Positions 33,865 through 41,267 of a stretch of 64,000 nucleotides of DNA are shown in pieces. The first letter of the stretch is position 1; each line of letters begins with the position of its first letter. Both the position numbers and the translations under genes were made by a program. The stretch comes from an uncultured Bacilli bacterium. GTDB lineage: Bacteria; Bacillota_I; Bacilli_A; RF39; UBA660. The notes beneath the pieces were generated by a model. That model ran no database searches. It had not been told where the DNA came from and saw nothing but the letters and a program-made list of their open reading frames with translations. The stretch is from positions 1 through 64,000 of the forward strand of contig CAKOUW010000005.1 of NCBI GenBank assembly GCA_934120715.1, written 5' to 3'.

Positions 33865-35937
33865 TTATTCATTTCCAGATGTATCAGTATTCTTATCATC
33901 TTTTTTATCGGTATTTGTATCTTTATCATTATCCTTGTTATTATCTTTACTAGTATCAGTATCTTTATCTTTATCAGTATTCTTATCAGTGTCCTTGTCC
34001 TTGTCAGTATTCTTATCAGAATCCTTATCCTTATCCTTATCTTTATCCTTGTCTTTATCTTTGTTCTTATCCTTGTCTTTATCTTTATCAGTATTCTTAT
34101 CAGTTGTATTATTCTTGCTATCATCAGCTAAAGTAAGAACAAGACCATCTTTAATCATATCAATTCTTTTATTTGCTGGATAGTTTTGAGAAACAACTGG
34201 ACCATTACCACCAACAAATGTCACGCTTATACCATATCTACTAGCCTTAGCTCTAGCAGTTGCCTCACTGTCACCAATAAAACTAGGTAGAAGACTATAT
34301 GCGTTTGAAGTCTTATAAGGACCCTTACCAATAATTTCTTTTTCATATGGTTGATTAATAGAAAAGCTAAATTCTTTAATAATTTCACTTTCCTCTAAAC
34401 CAAGATTTTCTTTCATAGCTTTTACAATATCGTCTCTACTTTGTTTATTAGGAACATAATTATATAAAACCATTCTCATACGTTCATCATAAATCATTTG
34501 ACTTGTACCAGATAAATAAAGCTGTTGAATATTAACTATATTAGCTTCATCCGAAGATAAACTTTTTTTCATAATATCCTTACCAATATTATAGAAAGAA
34601 AGCATTTGTTTTGGAGTTAGATTAGTATCAAGACTATTTGAAACAGTATTAAGTATGTCATTAAACTTACCAACACTATTAATTGTTTTAACTTTATTAG
34701 CCAAAGCCATAATAATTTCTTGTTGATGTTGATTTCTTCCAAAATCACCATTAACTAAAGCTTTTCTATTTCTAGCATAAACCAAAGCTTGTTCACCATT
34801 TAAAGTCTGATATCCAGGATTTATACATATCTCAGCTTCACGAGATGAATCATCAGTACATAATTGTTGTTCAACGTTAATATCAACACCACCAACAGCA
34901 TCAACTAATTTAACTAATCCTTTAAAGTTTATCTTTGCATAATAATCAATATTAATACCAAGATAATTCTCGATAGTATTCATCATACAATCATTACCAT
35001 AACCAGCAGCATGAGTAATTTTATTTTCTGCCTTACTAGGCCAACATGCTATTGGAACATAACTATCTCTAGGGATAGAAAGCATTGTAGCATTTAATGT
35101 TTTTGGATTAAATGTAATAAGAATAAGAGTATCGCCATTAGCAACTGCATTCTTTTCTAAAACTTCATCAGTAGAATCAATTCCCATTAACAACATCGTA
35201 AATGGTTGTGTAATATCTTTACCACTAGACTCAGTCTCTACCTTAGAAGTGGCAGCTTTCTTCATTTTCTTTTCTTTTGAAACAACAATTTTAGTATCAT
35301 CAGCAATATTTTCATACCCACTTAAATTAGAAAACATCGAAACATAATTAGTAGGTAAGAATACAGCATCTATCTCAGAAAGATATAAATCAGTAATCAT
35401 AGAAGAATAATCATCATAACTCTTAATTTCATTGTCATCATTTAAATTATTTTCTTTAATTATCTCTTGTGGAATAATGTATCCATCAGGTGACTTTTTA
35501 TCACTTAGTAATCCAATAGATAAGTCTTTAATATCAGAAGAACTATTAACTTCAGATTTATTACTCATAACAATTAAACTAGAGGAGTAGGTAACAGTAC
35601 CTTTATTCATATTAGAAAGCTTACCATATAGATAAAAAATAATTCCACCGATCCCTAAACAAATAATAGAATAAATAATCATAAGAATAATAAATATGGA
35701 AAGTTTTTTTCTTTTTTTACGCTTCTTAAATAATCTTACGGTTTTAAATACCAAAAATATATCTATTAAAGCAAGTACTCCCATTACTATATATCTAATA
35801 GTATTTTCAATAGTACTCAAGATGTAAATTTCATATATTGAAAAAATACTACTAGCCAAAGCAATAATCAATAATATTATTATAATTGCCTTCTTAACTT
35901 TACCAATTCCATTATTATTATCAATTTCTTTTGACAT
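33865..35937 (-). CDS. LytR-CpsA-Psr family protein with PASTA domain and Asp/Lys-repeat tail
   Basis: LCP enzymes transfer undecaprenyl-linked glycans (teichoic acid, capsule) onto peptidoglycan. This 690-aa protein has three membrane helices (about 15-110) and an extracellular segment resembling a solute-binding lobe (about 125-225). The LCP domain follows (about 245-400; LLMGIDST, NGDTLILITFNP, MLSIPRDSYVPI, KITHAAGYG, GVDINVEQQL, LNGEQALVYARNRK, GDFGRNQHQQEII), then a single PASTA-like domain (about 540-602) and an 86-residue tail almost wholly of Asp, Lys, Asn and Thr. A consensus promoter lies upstream. It likely attaches the polysaccharide encoded 8 kb away, which is inference. Confidence 0.9.
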   Translation of the reverse strand: MSKEIDNNNGIGKVKKAIIIILLIIALASSIFSIYEIYILSTIENTIRYIVMGVLALIDIFLVFKTVRLFKKRKKRKKLSIFIILMIIYSIICLGIGGIIFYLYGKLSNMNKGTVTYSSSLIVMSNKSEVNSSSDIKDLSIGLLSDKKSPDGYIIPQEIIKENNLNDDNEIKSYDDYSSMITDLYLSEIDAVFLPTNYVSMFSNLSGYENIADDTKIVVSKEKKMKKAATSKVETESSGKDITQPFTMLLMGIDSTDEVLEKNAVANGDTLILITFNPKTLNATMLSIPRDSYVPIACWPSKAENKITHAAGYGNDCMMNTIENYLGINIDYYAKINFKGLVKLVDAVGGVDINVEQQLCTDDSSREAEICINPGYQTLNGEQALVYARNRKALVNGDFGRNQHQQEIIMALANKVKTINSVGKFNDILNTVSNSLDTNLTPKQMLSFYNIGKDIMKKSLSSDEANIVNIQQLYLSGTSQMIYDERMRMVLYNYVPNKQSRDDIVKAMKENLGLEESEIIKEFSFSINQPYEKEIIGKGPYKTSNAYSLLPSFIGDSEATARAKASRYGISVTFVGGNGPVVSQNYPANKRIDMIKDGLVLTLADDSKNNTTDKNTDKDKDKDKNKDKDKDKDKDKDKDSDKNTDKDKDTDKNTDKDKDTDTSKDNNKDNDKDTNTDKKDDKNTDTSGNE
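33868..34125 (-). repeat. In-frame hexanucleotide-type repeat coding (Asp-Lys)n tail
   Basis: The last 86 codons of the LCP gene are built from GAT-AAA/AAG units with interspersed Asn, Thr and Ser codons, giving imperfect 6-, 12- and 24-base repeats. Units are multiples of three, so slippage changes tail length without breaking the frame. The opposite strand reads as a false Leu/Ser repeat ORF. Confidence 0.85.
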
Positions 35938-35973
35938 ATAAAGACCTCCTATTTGTCAAACTATACATACTAT

Positions 35974-36002
35974 ATTATAACCAAAATAGAAGCATTTATC
36001 AA
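35974..36002 (-). promoter_or_regulatory. Promoter of the LCP gene
   Basis: On the minus strand TTGATA (36002-35997), 17-bp spacer, TATAAT (35979-35974). An AGGAGG site lies before ATG 35937. Confidence 0.8.
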
Positions 36003-36101
36003 TACCGAGTCTTCCTAAATTTATAATTAAGAAAATTGTCAAATTGTGTAAAATAAAGAACAATTATATTTAAAAATATAAAATAGTAATAGAAAAAATT
36101 G

Positions 36102-36107
36102 TATAAT
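36102..36107 (+). promoter_or_regulatory. -10 element of the glucosaminidase gene
   Basis: TATAAT preceded by TTG, 29 bases before the GTG start. Divergent from the LCP promoter about 100 bases away, so both could share regulation. Confidence 0.5.
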
Positions 36108-36135
36108 ATAGTTGGATAATATCGGAGGTGGTAAA

Positions 36136-39100
36136 GTGAAAAAGAAATTATTATTTATTCTTTCTCTTTTTGTTTTATTAAATACCAAAGATGTTAATGC
36201 TTTTTCAGCAGACGATTACAGATACAAAGGCCTATGTGGAAATTATGAAGTAGCTGGATTTCATGCTGATGGAGTAATAGATCCTGTTAGTTGTCATAAT
36301 ACATTTCAAGAAGCTAAAGATTTTATGGTTAATAATGGTGCCGATGATTTAGCTATAATGACTAAAGTAAATGGTGAAACAAAAATCTTAGATTGTAATG
36401 TAGGCCTTTTAGATATGAGTGTAAATCCAACGGCTATAACTAAGTTTTATCGTCAGAGCAATTTAAAAGCAGAATTGACATATATGGACACTGGTTCACT
36501 ATATGGTGGTGTTGATGCCGCTTTGCTTGAAACTCAATATAATAGTGATAACGGTGTTTGGGTGGCCAAGGTAAGAATAGGAAATAGTACTTCATGGGTA
36601 AGACAAGAAGCATATGAAGTAGTACCAATAACTTGGATAAAATCTTTAAGTTCATATACTGTTACATCAGATTATATAAAACACAATTATGTAAATAAAA
36701 TACAAGAATACTATTCAGGTAGTAGGGGTAGTATCATAGGGCCAAAACCAGAAATGTTATCAGAAGGAACATATTATAGCTTTGATGGTCATTATTTTTA
36801 TACTGACATAAAGACGTTAATAAAAGATTACAAAAATAATAACTATAATAATTCTATAAATAAAAATAATCCATACTATAATTACTATATGTATTTGTCT
36901 AATCATACCAAAACAGCATATTCTAGTCAAAATATAGATGAATATATTAGAAACAACTTAGGCATTACTAAAGATGCTTATGGAAAATATGTAAAGGGTA
37001 TAACTAATAAAGGTTCACGATTATATCAAACAGGTACATTTTTCTATTATGCCCAAGAAAAATATGGTGTAAACGCCCTTCTTTCATTGAGTCTAAGTAG
37101 AAATGAAACAGGTAATGGAAGAAGTAAAATAGCAATAGAAAGAAACAATGGATTTGGGCTTAATGCTGTAGACAGCAATCCATATCAAGCTTCAAACTGG
37201 TATGCAAGCTTTAATTCAAGTATTTTAGGATACGCCTCAAAATGGGTTACATATGGTTATGCTGATCCAACTGATTGGCGCTATTTTGGTCCACAGTTTG
37301 GTGACAAAGGAACAGGTATGAATGTAAAATATGCCTCAGATACATATTGGAGTGAAAAAATGGCTGCTAACTATTATGACTTTGATAGGTCTAAAGGGTT
37401 GCAAGACTATAATTATTATCAATTGGGTGTAGTTACAGATTCAATTGCGGCATATTCAGATGCTAGCAGAAACTCTAAATATATTTATACTTATCCAGAG
37501 GCTGAAGATGCACTTGTCATAGTAGGAGAGAAAAAAGGCGAATCAGTTAATGGAAATGCAACATGGTATAAAGTTATGAGTGATTTTAATCTTGATTCAA
37601 ATTTTAATATCATTTCATCTGGAAACTATAATTGGTATAGCTATGTATATGTACCAGCAGCCTACGTAAAAAAAATTAACCAAGGTAAAAATGGCTACAT
37701 AGCACCAACAGAAATAACGGAATATGTTGATAGTAAATATACTTATGACTTGTATGATGCTAACAATACATTATCACCTAAAGTAGCAATAAGTACTAAA
37801 GATACAAGTTATTATTATGATCCATCCCTTCAAAATTCTAATAGTCAAACTCTTTTAAAAGGTAAATATCTTATGGTATATGCAGCAGCTTACAATTCTA
37901 ATCAAAAAGTTATATCATATTTAGTATCGTCAGATTATTTCTATGATCAAAGAGAATGGGTACCAGCAAACAGTATAGATTTTATAACTTGTGAATATGC
38001 CTATGTCACTATGTCAACAACAGGTAATTACTATACTTGGGTAAATTACGTACCAGAAGATACACTTGAGACAAAAATAAGTGGTCTTTACAATAATGCC
38101 TATGTACCAATTCTAGAGAAGAAGGAAGTATCAGGGCAATTATGGTATAAAGTACCAGTTAATTTATCTTCAAATGATAATTCGTATGGTTGGACACTAG
38201 CAAAAACAGAAGATGCAACCTTTACTTTGTACACATATATTGTGGAAAATAAAGCCCCAGAAATTAAAGCTGTGGATAAAACAATTATTCAAGGAACTAA
38301 GATTGATTTATTAAAGGATGTAAGTGCAACTGATCCAGAAGATGGCAAAATATCAGTAACTGTTAAGAGTTCTAATCTAGATATAGATAAAGTTGGAACA
38401 TATCAAGTAACATACCAAGCAACAGATAGTCAAAATAAAAGTACTGAAAAAACAATAACCATAACAGTTACAGAAAATAAGAAACCAGTTATAACAGCAA
38501 ATGACAAAATAATCACTAAAGAATTCGATTTTGATCCTAAAAAAGACGTTAAAGCAACAGATGAAGAAGATGGCGAAATAGAAGTAAAAGTTATTGATAA
38601 TAAAGTTAATAAAGATGAATTAGGAACATATCAAGTAACATATCAAGCAACAGATAGTTATAATCAGACAGTAACAAAAACGATAAATGTTACAGTGGTT
38701 GCCAATCAATTACCTACAATAAACGCAATTGATAAAACTATCTATTTAAATGAAGAATATGATGAGCTAGATGGTATCAAAGCAATAGATCCAGAAGATG
38801 GTGATATAACAAATAAATTAAAAGTAATAGAAACAACTGTTGATACAACAAAAGTTGGAGAATATAAAGTTGTTTATGAAGTAATAGATAACTATGGTGA
38901 TAAAGTAACAAAAGAAATAAAGATAACAGTAGTAGAAAAGAAATTAGTTGAGACAACAGGAAGTTTTTACTTTGACTATTTAAAGGAAGTAAATAAAAAA
39001 CTACAACTAAGAGGTTATTTAACACTAAATGGTATTGATAATACTCTAAATGAAAATATTAATTATAAGATTTTATTTGTAGATGAAGAGGGAAAGACAT

Positions 39101-39873
39101 TTGAACAAAAAGCGACAAGAATAAAAGACTTAACTGGTATCACAAGACCAATTTTCTCACCTGATGGATACAAATATACCCATTCGTGGTTCTATATTGA
39201 TATAGATTTAGATTCACTTCCAAGAGCAAATTATACTATGTACGTTATAGCTGAATCTGATAAAACTTATAGTAAAGCTCTAGTAACTAATAAACTATAT
39301 AAAACAGAAATCACTGGTTATAAAACATCACAAACAACAGTAGCTATAAAAAATAACTATGGAAATAAGACATCAGCAGTAACAATATATATAAGAGATG
39401 AATTTCCTAAGAAAAATGTTGGAAGTTATTATAATCAATTTGACACTTGGAGAACATTAGAATTTACTAATAATAAACTACATATAAAAGGTGCTTCATA
39501 TTCATATGGTATGGATCTATCAACAATCGCTAAGGTAGAAAGACAAATAATATTTGAAAATAAGTCAACCTTAAAAACATATTCATATAACTTAAGTAGT
39601 ATAACAAATGGTCTATATAAAGTAGTATTACCAGAATCAGACAATCTAGATAAAACAAGAGCTTGGTATGACGCTAATATAGATATAAGTAAATTAGAAA
39701 AAGGAACATACTCAATCTTTATAACAACAACATCTAATAAAACAGATGTATCAGAATTAACTGATAATTTAAGAAGAGATTTAAGTACTAAAAAGGCAGT
39801 AATTAATGACAAAAATTATCAATTAAAACTAGATACAAAAAATGGTAATATAATTGAATTAGCTGTTAGTTAA
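36136..39873 (+). CDS. Large secreted peptidoglycan hydrolase (glucosaminidase) with three Ig-like DUF5011 domains
   Basis: A 1245-aa exported wall enzyme. A signal peptide (about residues 1-23, ending near VNA-F) is followed by an N-terminal region (30-215). The LytG/FlgJ-type N-acetylglucosaminidase domain (about 300-420) has the catalytic Glu in SLSRNETGNG and the YxDP...YFGPQFGD region. SH3-like segments (about 430-715) come next. Three bacterial Ig-like repeats (about 720-955) share APEIKAVDKTI/KPVITANDKII starts, DxEDG motifs and GTYQVTYQATDS ends. A C-terminal beta-rich region of about 290 residues is not recognised. GTG 36136 chosen because GGAGGTG is 5 bases upstream. It has no LPXTG anchor, so wall binding must use its own domains. 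Confidence 0.88.
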   Translation: MKKKLLFILSLFVLLNTKDVNAFSADDYRYKGLCGNYEVAGFHADGVIDPVSCHNTFQEAKDFMVNNGADDLAIMTKVNGETKILDCNVGLLDMSVNPTAITKFYRQSNLKAELTYMDTGSLYGGVDAALLETQYNSDNGVWVAKVRIGNSTSWVRQEAYEVVPITWIKSLSSYTVTSDYIKHNYVNKIQEYYSGSRGSIIGPKPEMLSEGTYYSFDGHYFYTDIKTLIKDYKNNNYNNSINKNNPYYNYYMYLSNHTKTAYSSQNIDEYIRNNLGITKDAYGKYVKGITNKGSRLYQTGTFFYYAQEKYGVNALLSLSLSRNETGNGRSKIAIERNNGFGLNAVDSNPYQASNWYASFNSSILGYASKWVTYGYADPTDWRYFGPQFGDKGTGMNVKYASDTYWSEKMAANYYDFDRSKGLQDYNYYQLGVVTDSIAAYSDASRNSKYIYTYPEAEDALVIVGEKKGESVNGNATWYKVMSDFNLDSNFNIISSGNYNWYSYVYVPAAYVKKINQGKNGYIAPTEITEYVDSKYTYDLYDANNTLSPKVAISTKDTSYYYDPSLQNSNSQTLLKGKYLMVYAAAYNSNQKVISYLVSSDYFYDQREWVPANSIDFITCEYAYVTMSTTGNYYTWVNYVPEDTLETKISGLYNNAYVPILEKKEVSGQLWYKVPVNLSSNDNSYGWTLAKTEDATFTLYTYIVENKAPEIKAVDKTIIQGTKIDLLKDVSATDPEDGKISVTVKSSNLDIDKVGTYQVTYQATDSQNKSTEKTITITVTENKKPVITANDKIITKEFDFDPKKDVKATDEEDGEIEVKVIDNKVNKDELGTYQVTYQATDSYNQTVTKTINVTVVANQLPTINAIDKTIYLNEEYDELDGIKAIDPEDGDITNKLKVIETTVDTTKVGEYKVVYEVIDNYGDKVTKEIKITVVEKKLVETTGSFYFDYLKEVNKKLQLRGYLTLNGIDNTLNENINYKILFVDEEGKTFEQKATRIKDLTGITRPIFSPDGYKYTHSWFYIDIDLDSLPRANYTMYVIAESDKTYSKALVTNKLYKTEITGYKTSQTTVAIKNNYGNKTSAVTIYIRDEFPKKNVGSYYNQFDTWRTLEFTNNKLHIKGASYSYGMDLSTIAKVERQIIFENKSTLKTYSYNLSSITNGLYKVVLPESDNLDKTRAWYDANIDISKLEKGTYSIFITTTSNKTDVSELTDNLRRDLSTKKAVINDKNYQLKLDTKNGNIIELAVS

Positions 39874-39879
39874 AATAAG

Positions 39880-39908
39880 AATCTCATTTTAAAATGAATG
39901 AGATTTTT
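39880..39908 (+). terminator. Rho-independent terminator
   Basis: AATCTCATT / AATGAGATT stem, 8-base loop, T tract. Confidence 0.85.
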
Positions 39909-39940
39909 ATTAATTATAGTATATTAGAAGAGGTGATTTA

Positions 39941-40846
39941 ATGAAACTAGACCAGCTAAAATGTATAAATGAAGATATAAAAATTGATGAATATATTAAA
40001 TATATAAATTCAGTTAAAGAGAGTATGAAATATCCAGAATGGTTAGGTGACTTTTCCAAAGAGGACTTAATATTTTTATTAAATAACAACTCTAAAATAT
40101 GGATGTATTATCTAAATAATGAATTTGTATGTTCTATGATGTTAATTCCAGCTAATAAAAAATCTCTAACAAGTTTTGGAATTGATTTAAATCCAAAAGA
40201 AGTTATTGACTATGGACACATTTTTATAAATCATAAATATATTGGCAATGGACTACAATATCAAATGCTACAAAAACTCGATGAATACTGCATAAAAAGC
40301 GGATACAAGTATGCAATATCTACAGTTCATCCAGACAATATTTATTCAATTAATAATTTAGTAAAAGATAAATTTATAAATATAGATAGTATTAATTTAA
40401 AAAGAGGTAAAAGAAATATATATTTAAAATGCCTAGAAAAAAATTCCATTCAAAAAATATTAACAATAGTAAAAAAAGAAAATAAGTTTTTATTATTAAA
40501 AGGTTCAGATAATGATCCACAGTTCCATAAATCATTTTGGTATGTAGTAACGGGCTCAACGGAAGACTGTGATAATACACTAGTTGATACAGTTAAACGT
40601 GAAATAAAAGAGGAAACTAATCTAGAATTAAAGGATACTTATAGACTACCATATATCTTAAAGTATGAATCATTAGGGAAAATGTGTATTGAATATATGT
40701 TTATATCGCACGTGTATAATGGCAGTGTAAAACTAAATGAAGAAAGTACTGAATATAAATGGTGTGATATAAATGAATTTATTGATTTAATCAAATGGTA
40801 TGGTGATAAGAAAGTATTAAGAGAAATTTTAGAAAATATAAAATAA
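39941..40846 (+). CDS. Bifunctional GNAT acetyltransferase / Nudix hydrolase
   Basis: 301 aa with two fused cytoplasmic domains. The N-terminal GNAT-like domain (about 1-165) carries an acetyl-CoA-binding stretch (HIFINHKYIGNGLQYQMLQKLDEYCIKSGY). The C-terminal Nudix domain (about 168-301) has the box TGSTEDCDNTLVDTVKREIKEETNL. The REIKEET core is intact, but the box is slightly altered: Asn replaces the first Glu and one residue is inserted after the Gly. Proteins with this fusion are known in Bacillota; the joint substrate is not. An AGAGGTGA site precedes ATG 39941. It is alone between a terminator and the RNA locus that follows. Confidence 0.85.
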   Translation: MKLDQLKCINEDIKIDEYIKYINSVKESMKYPEWLGDFSKEDLIFLLNNNSKIWMYYLNNEFVCSMMLIPANKKSLTSFGIDLNPKEVIDYGHIFINHKYIGNGLQYQMLQKLDEYCIKSGYKYAISTVHPDNIYSINNLVKDKFINIDSINLKRGKRNIYLKCLEKNSIQKILTIVKKENKFLLLKGSDNDPQFHKSFWYVVTGSTEDCDNTLVDTVKREIKEETNLELKDTYRLPYILKYESLGKMCIEYMFISHVYNGSVKLNEESTEYKWCDINEFIDLIKWYGDKKVLREILENIK

Positions 40847-40857
40847 AAGTAAAGTTA

Positions 40858-40886
40858 TTGTAAAAAATATCAGTATATGATAATAT
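40858..40886 (+). promoter_or_regulatory. Promoter of the candidate antitoxin RNA
   Basis: TTGTAA (40858-40863), exact 17-bp spacer, TAATAT (40881-40886) with an extended TGA. It points into a short stretch with no ORF that ends in a terminator. Confidence 0.65.
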
Positions 40887-40892
40887 AAATAT

Positions 40893-40998
40893 GTCAAGGA
40901 AACTTGTACAAAATAAAAAAGAGGAACATTTATTTGCACATGAATGTCACCTCGTGTTTAACAAGGATGATACTCTAGCTTAGAGTGTCTATTTTTTT
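40893..40998 (+). ncRNA. Candidate antisense antitoxin RNA (about 105 nt)
   Basis: Predicted from a promoter on the left (+1 near 40893) and a strong terminator on the right (stem GATACTCTA / TAGAGTGTC with loop GCT at 40969-40989, then seven T). Near its 5' end is a CAAG-GAAA-CTTG hairpin with a GNRA-type loop (40895-40906). It has no plausible ORF. It is complementary to the last 85-90 nt of the minus-strand toxin mRNA, including that mRNA's terminator and the end of its reading frame. This convergent 3' overlap is the arrangement of txpA/RatA and bsrG/SR4 in B. subtilis. Transcription itself is inferred. Confidence 0.65.
40912..40953 (-). terminator. Terminator of the candidate toxin mRNA
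   Basis: On the minus strand GAGG(T)GACATT pairs with AATGTTCCTC (one bulge, one G-U) around a 12-base loop, followed by TTTTTT. The same stem sequence can instead pair with the 5' end of the transcript. Confidence 0.65.
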
Positions 40999-41136
40999 AT
41001 TACAAGCATTAAAAGTATAATTAGTAATAAAATGAAAGAAAGAGAGTGCAAGACCTTTATGACAAAGGTTTTTGTTTTCATTCTTATCAACCTCCTTTCC
41101 AAAATAGAATAGAGGTGACACTCATATAAATGTTCC
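40923..41136. repeat. Long-distance inverted repeat framing the toxin gene
   Basis: Left arm: GGAACATTTAT (40923-40933) and ATGAATGTCACCTC (40940-40953). Right arm: their complements GAGGTGACACTCAT (41112-41125) and ATAAATGTTCC (41126-41136). Matches are 11/11 and 13/14 with a 6-base insert on the left. In the toxin mRNA the first 25 nt can therefore pair with the 3' terminator region. Confidence 0.85.
40989..41081 (-). CDS. Candidate type I toxin: 30-aa hydrophobic peptide
   Basis: MKTKTFVIKVLHSLSFILLL then IILLMLVIKK: a basic start, one 18-20 residue transmembrane helix and a Lys-Lys end, the layout of small membrane-acting type I toxins. AAAGGAGG lies 9 bases before ATG 41081, the best spacing in the region. 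The promoter TTGATT-17-TATAAT stands 60 bases upstream. The sequence does not match the TxpA/BsrG, Fst or Ldr consensus I know, so it may be a new family. A hairpin (AACCTTT/AAAGGTC) starts a few codons into the frame. Alternatives: a small membrane regulator, or a leader peptide. Confidence 0.65.
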   Translation of the reverse strand: MKTKTFVIKVLHSLSFILLLIILLMLVIKK

Positions 41137-41142
41137 GACTGA

Positions 41143-41171
41143 ATTATACTGACATAAAAAACAAAAATCAA
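41143..41171 (-). promoter_or_regulatory. Promoter of the candidate toxin mRNA
   Basis: On the minus strand TTGATT (41171-41166), exact 17-bp spacer, TATAAT (41148-41143). Transcription would begin near 41136, exactly where the inverted-repeat arm GGAACATTTAT starts. Confidence 0.75.
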
Positions 41172-41267
41172 ATCAGCAAAAATAAAGATTCACACAAATC
41201 AATGTATGAATCTATTTTTTTTTTAGTTATAAAAGTTAATTTTATCAGTAATTTTATTAAAATATTA
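41172..41267. other. AT-rich spacer behind the PASTA gene
   Basis: Between the toxin promoter and the 3' end of the PASTA gene. An interrupted palindrome GATTCA(41190) ... TGAATC followed by T residues on the plus strand (41190-41222) could be a terminator. No gene is seen. Confidence 0.4.

Noticed and set aside
33834..34183. Frames opposite and out of phase with the LCP tail (Leu/Ser- and Ile/Arg-repeat peptides)
   Set aside because: They are reflections of the GAT-AAR codon repeats; composition is a pure repeat artefact and there is no ribosome site.
40923..41136. Fst/par-type toxin-antitoxin with direct repeats and one shared bidirectional terminator
   Set aside because: The repeats here are inverted, not direct, and each transcript has its own terminator (40969-40998 plus, 40912-40953 minus). 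The layout is closer to txpA/RatA.
41082..41171. A longer minus-strand reading of the toxin frame (60 aa)
   Set aside because: Its first 30 codons overlap the promoter and leader, and the strong ribosome site lies directly before the internal ATG at 41081.
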